Shown here: positions 1 through 6,777 of the stretch, one piece after another
Layout of the letters: the number at the start of each line of letters is the position of its first letter
How positions within the stretch are numbered: the first letter of the stretch is position 1
Origin: Candidatus Bathyarchaeota archaeon
GTDB taxonomy: Archaea; Thermoproteota; Bathyarchaeia; Bathyarchaeales; Bathycorpusculaceae
Assembly: GCA_030630585.1 (NCBI GenBank)
Contig: DAOVMU010000026.1
Span: 1 to 11,764, forward strand
DNA length: 11,764 nucleotides
Direction: 5' to 3'
Notes under the pieces: model-generated
Told to the model about the DNA's origin: nothing
Database searches by the model: none
The model's input: the letters and a program-made list of their open reading frames with translations, nothing else
Made by a program: the position numbers and the translations under genes

Positions 1-2
1 CT

Positions 3-707
3 ATTCAGTGTTTGTTTAGACATGCTAGGGAGTTAGGTGCTGATGTTTTGGTTACTTTGGATGCTGACGGGCAGCATGTTCCAAGTGAGATTCCGAATAT
101 TGTGAAGCCTATAGTTGACGGCGTAGCTGACGTGGTTATTGGTTCAAGGCTTGTTGATAAGCGTTTAGCATATACTATGCCTTGGTATAGAAGAGCTGGT
201 GTAAAATTTATCACGAAAATTGTGAACAACACGTCAAGACATTCTGTTAAGGACGCGCAAAGTGGATTCAGAGCCTATAACCGCAGATGCATAGAGACAT
301 TGCCTATATTTGAGAATGGCATGGGTGTTAGCGTTGAAATTTTAATTAACGCTAGAAAGCAGGGTTTAAGAATTCGGGAAGTCTCTGCAACGTGCAATTA
401 TGATGAAGACGTGGAGAATTCTACGCATAATCCGATAAGTCATGGAACTGACGTCATATTGTCAATTGTTAAGCTTTTGGTTGAAGATAGGCCTCTGATG
501 CTGTTGGGGGTACCTGGAATAATTTTCCTGATGGGTGGAGCAGCTTTCGGAATTTGGATGCTACAGGTTTATGCTACAGAACACCGCATAGTAACAAACA
601 TTGCTTTGGCTTCTATAGCATTCATACTAATCGGATTCTTCGCCCTATCCACCGCCATAACATTGTATGCAATCTCGAGACTTGTAGAAAAAACAAATGG
701 CAAATGA
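3..707 (+). CDS. Polyprenyl-phosphate glycosyltransferase, GT2 DPM1-like, 5'-truncated by window edge
   Basis: The frame is open to the left edge, so the start and roughly the first 70-90 residues are missing; 234 residues are visible. A TTG at position 12 lies inside the catalytic domain and is not the start. Visible residue 20 begins the DADGQH motif, the metal/nucleotide-sugar binding DxD of dolichyl-phosphate mannose synthase-like GT2 enzymes. It is followed by the family's IGSRL and QSGFRAY motifs. Two hydrophobic segments near visible residues 165-187 and 196-221 form a C-terminal membrane hairpin. Family knowledge: such enzymes move a sugar from GDP- or UDP-sugar to a polyprenyl (dolichyl) phosphate on the cytoplasmic face. 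The product is the donor for GT-C enzymes outside the membrane, a role the large protein at 7835 could fill. The sugar cannot be told from sequence; mannose or glucose are the usual ones. The class is secure, the substrate is not. Confidence 0.88.
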   Translation: MQCLFRHARELGADVLVTLDADGQHVPSEIPNIVKPIVDGVADVVIGSRLVDKRLAYTMPWYRRAGVKFITKIVNNTSRHSVKDAQSGFRAYNRRCIETLPIFENGMGVSVEILINARKQGLRIREVSATCNYDEDVENSTHNPISHGTDVILSIVKLLVEDRPLMLLGVPGIIFLMGGAAFGIWMLQVYATEHRIVTNIALASIAFILIGFFALSTAITLYAISRLVEKTNGK

Positions 708-762
708 GTGGATAGAGCACGTGCGATTAAGAACTGAACTGAGACTCCGATAGTTTTGCATA

Positions 763-767
763 GGAGT
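763..767 (+). promoter_or_regulatory. Ribosome binding site of gmd
   Basis: GGAGT ends six bases before the ATG at 774. This decides the start: a TTG in the same frame at 756 lies upstream of this site and would add six residues that are not part of the Rossmann fold. Confidence 0.7.
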
Positions 768-773
768 AACCTG

Positions 774-1817
774 ATGAAAAAGGCACTTATCACTGGAATA
801 ACTGGGCAAGACGGTTCGTATTTGGCGGAGTTTTTGCTTTCGAAGGGTTATGAGGTTCATGGGATTATTAGAAGAGCCAGCACTTTTAATACTGCTAGGA
901 TCGATCATATCTATGTGGATCCACATGATCCTCATGCGAGGCTTTTCCTTCATTATGGAGATCTTTCGGATTCTGAGCAAATATCAAATATAATTTATAA
1001 TATTAAACCGGTTGAGGTTTATCATTTAGGGGCTCAGAGTCATGTTCGTGTGAGCTTTGATATTCCAGAGTATACGGGGAATGTTACTGCTTTGGGCACT
1101 ACGAGGATTTTGGAGGCTATTAAAGGAAGTGAAAATAATATCAAGTTTTATCAGGCATCTAGTAGTGAGATGTTTGGAGATTCTTCTCCGCCTCAAAATG
1201 AGGGAACGTCTTTTAGGCCTAGAAGTCCGTATGCGATTGCTAAGCTGTATGCTTATTGGATGACTGTGAATTATAGGGAAGGTCATGGTCTGTTTGCGTG
1301 TAACGGTATCCTGTTTAATCATGAGTCTCCTAGGAGAGGTGAAACGTTCTTGACGAGAAAGGTAACTAGGGCGATAGCTAACATTTTAGCTAAGAAACAA
1401 AAAGTTCTTTATTTGGGCAATCTTGATGCAAAACGAGATTGGGGATATGCTCCGGAATATGTGGAGGCAGTGTGGAGAATGCTGCAGCTTGATAAGCCGG
1501 AGGATTTTGTGATAGGAACTGGTGAAGCCCGTTCGGTTAGAGAGTTTGTTGAGCGCGCTTTTTCTTACGTTGACCTTCGCTTTGAAAAACATGTGGAAAT
1601 TGATCCAAGATATTTTAGACCTACTGAAACCGAAGAATTGATTTCTGACTCAGGAAAGGCCAGAAGAAAAATAGGTTGGGAGCCGAAGATCAAGTTTGAA
1701 GGTTTAGTGAAAATAATGGTGGATGCCGACATGCGCAAAGTAGGTTTAGAACCTATTGGAGATGGGGCTGAAATCTTGGAGAAAAAGTTCTCGAATAGAT
1801 GGTGGAAGGTGGATTAG
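774..1817 (+). CDS. gmd: GDP-mannose 4,6-dehydratase
   Basis: Converts GDP-D-mannose to GDP-4-keto-6-deoxy-D-mannose using tightly bound NADP, the first step towards GDP-L-fucose and related deoxysugars. It is a 347-residue cytoplasmic extended short-chain dehydrogenase of normal family length. Seen in sequence: the dinucleotide-binding GITGQDGSY at residues 8-16, the RR-AST cofactor-phosphate loop at 33-37, YGDLSD at 61-66, GAQSHV at 86-91, the catalytic SSSEMFG at 129-135 (Ser131, Glu132), and the YxxxK pair Tyr153/Lys157 in SPYAIAK. The C-terminal end with its NRWWK motif is like other gmd proteins. The ATG at 774 has a ribosome binding site six bases upstream. The gene abuts fcl, which performs the next step, so the two form a dedicated pair. 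Codon use is G- and T-rich compared with genes at the right of the window. Confidence 0.96.
   Translation: MKKALITGITGQDGSYLAEFLLSKGYEVHGIIRRASTFNTARIDHIYVDPHDPHARLFLHYGDLSDSEQISNIIYNIKPVEVYHLGAQSHVRVSFDIPEYTGNVTALGTTRILEAIKGSENNIKFYQASSSEMFGDSSPPQNEGTSFRPRSPYAIAKLYAYWMTVNYREGHGLFACNGILFNHESPRRGETFLTRKVTRAIANILAKKQKVLYLGNLDAKRDWGYAPEYVEAVWRMLQLDKPEDFVIGTGEARSVREFVERAFSYVDLRFEKHVEIDPRYFRPTETEELISDSGKARRKIGWEPKIKFEGLVKIMVDADMRKVGLEPIGDGAEILEKKFSNRWWKVD
1808..1812 (+). promoter_or_regulatory. Ribosome binding site pointing to an ATA start for fcl
   Basis: GGTGG lies within the last codons of gmd. Exactly six bases follow it before the ATA at 1819. The same six-base spacing separates GGTGA from the TTG at 2828 and GGTGA from the ATA at 7835. 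The match to the archaeal anti-Shine-Dalgarno sequence is seen; its use is inferred. Confidence 0.5.
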
Positions 1818-1818
1818 G

Positions 1819-2778
1819 ATAGGATTTTGGACGGATAAGAAGATACTGGTGACTGGTGGAGCCGGGTTCTTAGGCTCTTTCGTAGTTGAGAAGTTGATGA
1901 AAGAAAGAGGAGTAGATTCTGGAAACATTCGGATTCCGAGAAGTAAAGATGTGGATCTGAGAAGATGGGAAAACTGTATAAAAGCCGTCAAGAGCATGGA
2001 TGTTGTCATTCATTTAGCAGCTAAAGTTGGTGGCATAGGATTTAACAGGAAATATCCTGCAACTTTATTTTATGATAATGCTATAATGGGAATCCAGCTT
2101 ATGGAAGCCGCCAGACAAGAAGGAGTGCAAAAATTTGTGGCTATAGGAACCGTATGTGCATATCCAAAGTATGCTTCTGTTCCTTTTAGAGAGGAAAACT
2201 TGTGGAATGGTTATCCAGAAGAGACCAATGCACCTTATGGTATTGCCAAAAAAATCCTACTGGTTCAGGCTCAAGCTTATAGACAGCAATATGGTTTCAA
2301 CGCCATCTTTTTGTTGCCAGTTAACTTGTATGGTCCGAGGGATAATTTTGATCCTGAAAGCTCTCATGTGATTCCAGCGCTCATAAAGAAGATGGTTGAT
2401 GCGAAGTTAGAGGGGGAAAACGAGGTTGTTGTTTGGGGTACTGGGAAGGCTTCCAGAGAGTTTTTGTATGTGAAAGATGCGGCTGAAGGGATTCTTCTAG
2501 CAACTGAGAAGTATAATAAATCAGACCCCGTGAATCTAGGTGTTGGTAGGGAAATCACGATAAAAGAGCTTGTTGATTTAACAGCGGAACTTACTGAATA
2601 TGAAGGGAAAATTGTATGGGACACCTCAAAGACGGACGGGCAACCGCGAAGATGCCTTGACACTAGGAAAGCCAAAGAAGAATTTGGGTTTGAAGCGAAG
2701 ACGAACTTTATTGACGGCCTTAAAAAAACTATAAAATGGTATGTTGAACAAGTGGCAACTAAGCATGGCATTTTTTAA
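1819..2778 (+). CDS. fcl: GDP-L-fucose synthase (epimerase/reductase), probable ATA start
   Basis: Converts GDP-4-keto-6-deoxymannose to GDP-L-fucose by 3,5-epimerisation and NADPH reduction, completing the route begun by gmd. From the ATA at 1819 it is 319 residues, the usual family length. Seen: the GGAGFLGS Rossmann loop at 13-20, GTVCAYP at 110-116 (Thr111 where many members have Ser, and the conserved Cys), and the catalytic pair Tyr140/Lys144 in YGIAKK. Start choice: in-frame TTG 1756 and ATG 1762 overlap gmd by over 55 bases and would add out-of-phase gmd tail residues. GTG 1849 would cut off the first beta strand. ATA 1819 gives an N-terminus of the expected (x)GFWTDKKILVTGG form, with a GGTGG site six bases upstream and the gmd stop one base before. 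Function is secure; the start is an inference and could instead hide an ATG-to-ATA sequence error. Confidence 0.93.
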   Translation: MGFWTDKKILVTGGAGFLGSFVVEKLMKERGVDSGNIRIPRSKDVDLRRWENCIKAVKSMDVVIHLAAKVGGIGFNRKYPATLFYDNAIMGIQLMEAARQEGVQKFVAIGTVCAYPKYASVPFREENLWNGYPEETNAPYGIAKKILLVQAQAYRQQYGFNAIFLLPVNLYGPRDNFDPESSHVIPALIKKMVDAKLEGENEVVVWGTGKASREFLYVKDAAEGILLATEKYNKSDPVNLGVGREITIKELVDLTAELTEYEGKIVWDTSKTDGQPRRCLDTRKAKEEFGFEAKTNFIDGLKKTIKWYVEQVATKHGIF

Positions 2779-2793
2779 AAAACGGTTTACTGC

Positions 2794-2828
2794 AGATAAA
2801 TCGTTAAGCGCGCGTTGGTGATTTATCT
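2794..2828 (+). promoter_or_regulatory. Hairpin covering the ribosome binding site of the GT2 gene at 2828
   Basis: In RNA, bases 2794-2807 pair without interruption to 2815-2828: 14 pairs, 11 Watson-Crick and three G-U, closing a seven-base loop GCGCGCG (2808-2814). The 3' arm contains the GGTGA ribosome binding site (2817-2821) and the first base of the TTG start. If formed, it would hide the start site and lower or condition translation of the downstream glycosyltransferase. The pairing is seen; the role is inferred. Confidence 0.5.
2817..2821 (+). promoter_or_regulatory. Ribosome binding site selecting a TTG start
   Basis: GGTGA, extended as GGTGAT, is followed by six bases and then TTG at 2828. 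The in-frame ATG at 2843 has no such site at a workable distance, so TTG is the better start. Confidence 0.7.
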
Positions 2829-3904
2829 TGTCAGCAATAGATATGCCTAAGATTAGATATCCAAAGCTTTCGATAATCGTATTAGTATTAAATAGTGAAA
2901 GGTATGTAGAGCGTCTCTGTCAATCCCTCATAAATCTCGACTATCCTGACTACGAATTGATATTTGTTGATGGTGGTTCGACAGATCGAACTCTACACAT
3001 GTTGAAGAATTACCCAGTTAAAGTTGTTCATGCTCCGGGCTCTAAGATTGCTGAAGCCAGAAACCGTGGCATAACGAGCGCAAAAGGTACACTCGTCGCG
3101 TTTACCGATCACGACTGTACTGTAGATCGTGAATGGGTCAAGCATTTAGCTTATCATATTCTATCTGATCCATTTGTAGGAAGTGTTGGCGGGCCGAACT
3201 ACATCGTCCATGATAGCACTGCAAAATCGAAGGCAATAACATATGTTCTTGGCTCGTGGCTTGGAAACGCTGGCTCAACTCAATTCTTCAAGTATAAAAA
3301 TGCTAGGGCTGTTCCAGCTATACCCGCATGTAACATGATGTTTCGAAGAGACGTTCTTGAACAGGCAGGTCTTTTCGACCAAAATTTACTCTATTGCGAA
3401 GACGCAGATATCTGTCATAGAGTGGCTAAGTTAGGATATACAGTACTATACATACCGGGTGCTATTGTCTATCATCATCTTAGGCTAAATTCCTTCAGAA
3501 AAATGTGGACGTACTTTCTCTCGTGGGGGTTAGGAAGAACATATGGAGCACGCAAAAAGAAGTATTTGTTCTCTAAGACCAGTTTAGCACTGTTGGCATG
3601 TTCTCTCTTTATGTTTACAATGGCTTTCTTAAGCTTTTTTCATCAACTCTTTTTACTAACGATTATGGCAATAACAGGTGCATACTTTGCTACGCTTTTC
3701 TTCACTTCTTTGAAATTAAAAATGAAAGCGAAGGGTTCGATAAGGTTGAGATATGCTTTCTTCGCCTTTCTGGTTGAACACATTGCTTATACGCTAGGGC
3801 TTTTTTTCGGATTAGTAGCCAAAAGGCCACTTGCATACAGGCTTCACGACAAACAATACGTAACAAGGGATAAAACTTCAGCACAACGGTTTGGCAAGAA
3901 ATGA
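2828..3904 (+). CDS. GT2 family glycosyltransferase with C-terminal membrane anchor
   Basis: A 358-residue enzyme. Residues 14-235 are a GT-A fold GT2 domain: VDGGSTD at 47-53 for nucleotide binding, the DxD metal site FTDHDC at 92-97 (Asp94, Asp96), and the acceptor-side Glu191-Asp192 in CEDADICHR. This places an inverting glycosyltransferase on the cytoplasmic face that uses a nucleotide sugar. Residues ~252-270, 273-292 and 312-332 are hydrophobic and separated by Lys/Arg-rich stretches, giving about three membrane helices that anchor it near a lipid-linked acceptor. Start is TTG with GGTGA six bases upstream; ATG 2843 is the alternative. The stop overlaps the next gene's ATG (ATGA at 3901-3904), so the two are likely translationally coupled. 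The ribosome binding site sits inside a predicted hairpin, which suggests restrained translation. Donor and acceptor cannot be deduced; rhamnosyl- or mannosyltransferases of exopolysaccharide clusters look similar. Confidence 0.9.
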   Translation: MSAIDMPKIRYPKLSIIVLVLNSERYVERLCQSLINLDYPDYELIFVDGGSTDRTLHMLKNYPVKVVHAPGSKIAEARNRGITSAKGTLVAFTDHDCTVDREWVKHLAYHILSDPFVGSVGGPNYIVHDSTAKSKAITYVLGSWLGNAGSTQFFKYKNARAVPAIPACNMMFRRDVLEQAGLFDQNLLYCEDADICHRVAKLGYTVLYIPGAIVYHHLRLNSFRKMWTYFLSWGLGRTYGARKKKYLFSKTSLALLACSLFMFTMAFLSFFHQLFLLTIMAITGAYFATLFFTSLKLKMKAKGSIRLRYAFFAFLVEHIAYTLGLFFGLVAKRPLAYRLHDKQYVTRDKTSAQRFGKK

Positions 3905-5151
3905 AAGAGCAGTATTTGTTACAGTTGCCATCGCACATTCAGCGCAATCAAGTGAAAACTGTTTATCTAGATGTAGCTGGAAAAATGCACTCGCTCTATA
4001 AAAATCTGGTAGATTATCCACCACATAGATATCAATTCATTACTCAGTGCACAGGCTGGGATATGGTTTCCAGTGCAGCGAGCAAAACCAACGCTATCTA
4101 TTCCATTCAGGAGAAAGCTTTAGGCAAAATAATCCCAATAAATCTCGCTAAAGCATGGCTTGAGAGATTAAAACGACCCCCGAAAGGCACAGCTTTGACT
4201 TATGCCACCGGGCATCTGATCTTTCGTAAGGAACCTTGGGTGGTAGATCTAGAATTCGTAACTCAACTTGCTGGCTACAATATCAAACACTTCAAGAGAT
4301 GTAAGCGGCTCATAGAAAAAGTTCTATCGTCGGAAGATTGCAAAAGGATTATCTGCTGGACAAAGGCAGCCAAAAAAACCGTTCTATACAACCTCAATTG
4401 CGAACATTTTGCTCATAAAGTGGAGGTTGTCCGACTCGCTGTGCCCAAGAAAAACTTCACAAAAGAATACGGTCACAAAGAGAAAATTAAATTACTTTTT
4501 GTTGGTTCAGCAAATATTCTTGGAGAGTTTGAATATAAAGGTGGACAAGAAGTCCTTGAGGCTTTCTTAATTCTTCGCAAAAAATACTCAAACTTGGAAC
4601 TAGTCATACGGTCGGACATCCCTAAGGCGACAAAAGCTAGATACGGAAGTGTAGGTAACCTGAAACTAATTGAGGGGCTAATCTCTTGGGAACAATTAGA
4701 ACAAGAATTCAAGACGGCTGATATTTTCCTCTTTCCTACGCATGCAACACCAGGCCTTGCCATTTTAGACGCTATGAGTTATGAACTGCCAGTGATAACT
4801 ACGGATGTCTGGGCGAACCCAGAGATGGTTGAAAACGGCAAAACAGGGTTTGTTATTGAAAGGTCTAAAAGAGTACCATATTACATAGAGAATTTTATTC
4901 CTAACTGGAGTTATGACCCTACCTCCAAGTTTATGAGGACCATAAAAACTGTAGATCCCAAAGTAGTGGAGGAACTTGTGGAAAAGACAGGCATCTTAAT
5001 AGAAGACGAAGAATTGAGAAGAAGAATGGGAAGAGCTGGCAGGCAAGAAATTGAAAACGGCCGCTTTTCAATGATAGCGAGAAATAGGAAAATGAAAAAA
5101 ATATTTGACGAAGCCTTGGAGTCGAGTGGAAAGACTAGAGAGATGAGCTAA
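3901..5151 (+). CDS. GT4-like glycosyltransferase, divergent
   Basis: A 416-residue GT-B fold protein. The C-terminal half is recognisable: a first beta strand KLLFVGS at 197-203 followed by the GGQEVLEAF helix, then ADIFLFPT, LAILDAMSYELPVITTD from 286, and a NPEMVENGKTGFVIE nucleotide-sugar loop. This fits retaining GT4-type enzymes. The N-terminal half (1-195) is poorly conserved and lacks the usual glycine-rich GG-x-E/Q start motif. The EX7E motif of GT4 is degenerate: the stretch at 281-292 reads HATPGLAILDAM, with Asp290 in place of the second Glu, no acidic residue at the first position, and about one residue less than usual. It starts at the ATG overlapping the stop of the previous gene, with no clear ribosome binding site, as expected for coupled translation. 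No membrane helix is seen. A glycosyltransferase fold is likely; activity and sugar are unknown. Confidence 0.8.
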   Translation: MKEQYLLQLPSHIQRNQVKTVYLDVAGKMHSLYKNLVDYPPHRYQFITQCTGWDMVSSAASKTNAIYSIQEKALGKIIPINLAKAWLERLKRPPKGTALTYATGHLIFRKEPWVVDLEFVTQLAGYNIKHFKRCKRLIEKVLSSEDCKRIICWTKAAKKTVLYNLNCEHFAHKVEVVRLAVPKKNFTKEYGHKEKIKLLFVGSANILGEFEYKGGQEVLEAFLILRKKYSNLELVIRSDIPKATKARYGSVGNLKLIEGLISWEQLEQEFKTADIFLFPTHATPGLAILDAMSYELPVITTDVWANPEMVENGKTGFVIERSKRVPYYIENFIPNWSYDPTSKFMRTIKTVDPKVVEELVEKTGILIEDEELRRRMGRAGRQEIENGRFSMIARNRKMKKIFDEALESSGKTREMS

Positions 5152-5172
5152 CATCGGGGGTCTCTAAAGGTG

Positions 5173-5197
5173 AAACATATCTCTTGGTGATATGTTT
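5173..5197 (+). promoter_or_regulatory. Perfect 9-bp inverted repeat between two GT genes
   Basis: AAACATATC at 5173-5181 is the exact reverse complement of GATATGTTT at 5189-5197, with a seven-base loop. It lies in the 93-base gap 5152-5244, 22 bases after a stop and 48 before the next start. It is AT-rich and lacks a following T-run, so a classical terminator is unlikely. It could be an mRNA stabiliser, a processing site or an operator. One such repeat could also occur by chance in a window of this size. Confidence 0.3.
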
Positions 5198-5244
5198 ACG
5201 ATAAAACAACATGTGGATATACTGCAGTAGGTAGTGCTAGGAAA

Positions 5245-6438
5245 TTGTCTCTTTGCGACAGAGTGATCTCCTTGATTATTGTCAGTGGCGACCTTCGCGT
5301 GATAGGCGGATTACAGATATATGTGAGGCGATTTATCGACTTTGCAGAGAAGATGGGGTTTTCGATTGAAGTGATTCATCGTCCTGGTATCTTTCCTTGC
5401 TGGTTTTCCTCAAAAGCCAACCCTTCTAGAAGCTCAGCAATTATCGAACGTTCGGCAGACTTGCCTTCGTGGGTTCGTTATGTGTTAACTTTTTTCACCT
5501 TCGTCTTATATGGCTCTCTATATTGTCTCAAAGTGATTTCAACATCACATGCCACTTTGATTCATGTCCAAGACACTGGATACGCAGGCCTTGTCGGACT
5601 TTTCGTTTCCAAGTTTACTGGTAGACCGTTGATCCTACATGTTCACGGAAAGCTTTGGACTGATTCATTTTCTAGTTATAGTTATTACGAGAGGACAATC
5701 GGTCTCTTGATCGCAAAGAATTCAGACAGAATCATACTTGTATCTAGGGATCTCTTGCTCTATTACCGGACCCTTCGCGTTCCCTCTGACAAAATGATCG
5801 TGCTTCCGACTGGTGTGAATTTGGGTTTATTTCATCTCAATCCTCTGTTCAATTCTTCAGGAGCTTCTAGTACGTCGAAAATGTTGAAGATAGGGTATGT
5901 TGGTAGACTAGATCGAATTAAGAATGTAGAGAGTCTCATAAGAGGATTCGCGAAAGTAACCTCACGTAGTGCCGATCAATTGTCTCTCATCATTGTTGGT
6001 GACGGTCCGGACAGAAGACGTTTGGAAGATTTGGCCCGAAACCTTGGCGTTAATGCGACCTTCAAGGGATTTGTGAACGATGTTGTCAATGAACTGTCAG
6101 AGATAGATGTCTTTGTTCTACCGTCACTAAGTGAAGGCTGTCCCTTGTCCCTGTTTGAAGCTATGGCATCAGGTAAAGCAATAATTGCAAGCAACATACC
6201 AAGCATACGTGAGATCGTCAGACATCACAAAGAAGCTATTTTAATAGATCCTCATGATGCTGACGAACTGAGTCAAGCTATTCTATTGCTTTGCGATGAT
6301 TCGGGACTAAGAGTAGAGTTGTGTCGTAACGCTAGAGAGAGGGTGGAACTCTATGATGTTGATAAGGGTTACAGACAAATATTAGAGATTTATCAGGAAC
6401 TCACTCGTGCAAAGCAAGAAAACGCAGCGTTCTCGTGA
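5245..6438 (+). CDS. GT4 family glycosyltransferase (GT-B fold), canonical
   Basis: A 397-residue retaining glycosyltransferase that would add a sugar from a nucleotide donor to a membrane-linked glycan at the cytoplasmic face. Seen: an N-terminal strand followed by GGLQIYV at 21-27 (the glycine-rich acceptor loop), a hydrophobic helix at about 78-96 typical of membrane association in this class, LHVHGK, the domain-linker strand KIGYVGRLD at 215-223, IIVGDGPDRRRLE, GFV, and an intact EX7E motif with Glu297 and Glu305 in SEGCPLSLFEAM. Start: TTG 5245 is the first start codon after an in-frame stop at 5188, with TAGGA close upstream. GTG 5263 and TTG 5272 are possible alternatives that keep the first beta strand. 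A 93-base gap with a hairpin separates it from the preceding GT4, so it may be less tightly coupled. Its intact motif contrasts with the degenerate one in its neighbour. Sugar specificity is not readable from the sequence. Confidence 0.92.
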   Translation: MSLCDRVISLIIVSGDLRVIGGLQIYVRRFIDFAEKMGFSIEVIHRPGIFPCWFSSKANPSRSSAIIERSADLPSWVRYVLTFFTFVLYGSLYCLKVISTSHATLIHVQDTGYAGLVGLFVSKFTGRPLILHVHGKLWTDSFSSYSYYERTIGLLIAKNSDRIILVSRDLLLYYRTLRVPSDKMIVLPTGVNLGLFHLNPLFNSSGASSTSKMLKIGYVGRLDRIKNVESLIRGFAKVTSRSADQLSLIIVGDGPDRRRLEDLARNLGVNATFKGFVNDVVNELSEIDVFVLPSLSEGCPLSLFEAMASGKAIIASNIPSIREIVRHHKEAILIDPHDADELSQAILLLCDDSGLRVELCRNARERVELYDVDKGYRQILEIYQELTRAKQENAAFS

Positions 6439-6473
6439 AAGCTTTATAGAAACTATGTGAAGATGCCAGGATT

Positions 6474-6662
6474 ATGGAAAAAGTTGCCATTGTATTGCTG
6501 ATCTTAGCCTTAGTTGCTTCGTCTGTGACTTTATGGTTGCTTGAATCGCCATTAGCGCCTATGCTTTACTTCTTCGCGGTCACCTTACTCCTAACAACGT
6601 ATCACTCTCTATCTGGCAACTTTAAAAAAAACAAGATTGAACCTAAAGGAAAGAAAGTTTAA
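6474..6662 (+). CDS. Small two-helix membrane protein, unknown function
   Basis: A 62-residue protein. Residues 4-23 and 27-46 are strongly hydrophobic and joined by a short turn with Glu-Ser-Pro. The last 15 residues are Lys-rich (KKNK, KGKK), so by the positive-inside rule both ends would be cytoplasmic and the two helices form a hairpin. I do not recognise a family. The gene begins 35 bases after the preceding GT4 and keeps the operon direction; AGG lies just before the ATG, a weak ribosome binding site. Small hydrophobic proteins in glycan clusters can act as membrane anchors or partners of soluble glycosyltransferases. Here both neighbours (5245 and 6778) lack full anchors, which makes that idea plausible but untested. 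It could also be a chance frame, though the clean two-helix pattern argues for a real gene. Confidence 0.6.
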   Translation: MEKVAIVLLILALVASSVTLWLLESPLAPMLYFFAVTLLLTTYHSLSGNFKKNKIEPKGKKV

Positions 6663-6762
6663 ACTCGTCTGCACACTCTTAACATTGTTCATAAAGCTAA
6701 TGCCAAACACTACTCAGATCATACGACACTTCGCTCAATACGATTCATTGATCGATCACGCA

Positions 6763-6768
6763 GAGGAG
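6763..6768 (+). promoter_or_regulatory. Ribosome binding site of the GT2 gene at 6778
   Basis: GAGGAG is followed by nine bases and then ATG at 6778. It supports independent initiation of this gene after a 115-base gap (6663-6777), in which I see no clear TATA box and no further gene. Confidence 0.65.
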
Positions 6769-6777
6769 AATTAACCG

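Noticed and set aside
12..14. TTG as a start codon of the first glycosyltransferase
   Set aside because: The frame is open to the left edge, and the TTG lies inside the conserved GT2 domain only 16 codons before the DxD motif, so the gene is truncated rather than short.
717..724. 8-bp palindrome GCACGTGC after the first gene
   Set aside because: Palindromes of this length are expected by chance in a window this size, and there is no partner site or promoter element beside it.
645..980. Minus-strand open frame of 111 codons
   Set aside because: It spans the end of the first gene and the start of gmd, both with clear family motifs, and looks like their shadow.
2771..2782. T6A6 palindrome across the fcl stop, as a terminator or slippery run
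   Set aside because: Six T residues are too few for a confident archaeal terminator, the run only adjoins the stop codon, and the next gene follows closely in the same direction.
6749..6758. 10-bp palindrome TGATCGATCA upstream of the GT2 at 6778
   Set aside because: It could be an operator, but there is no second copy, no visible TATA box at a suitable distance and no regulator gene nearby. It stays a chance candidate.
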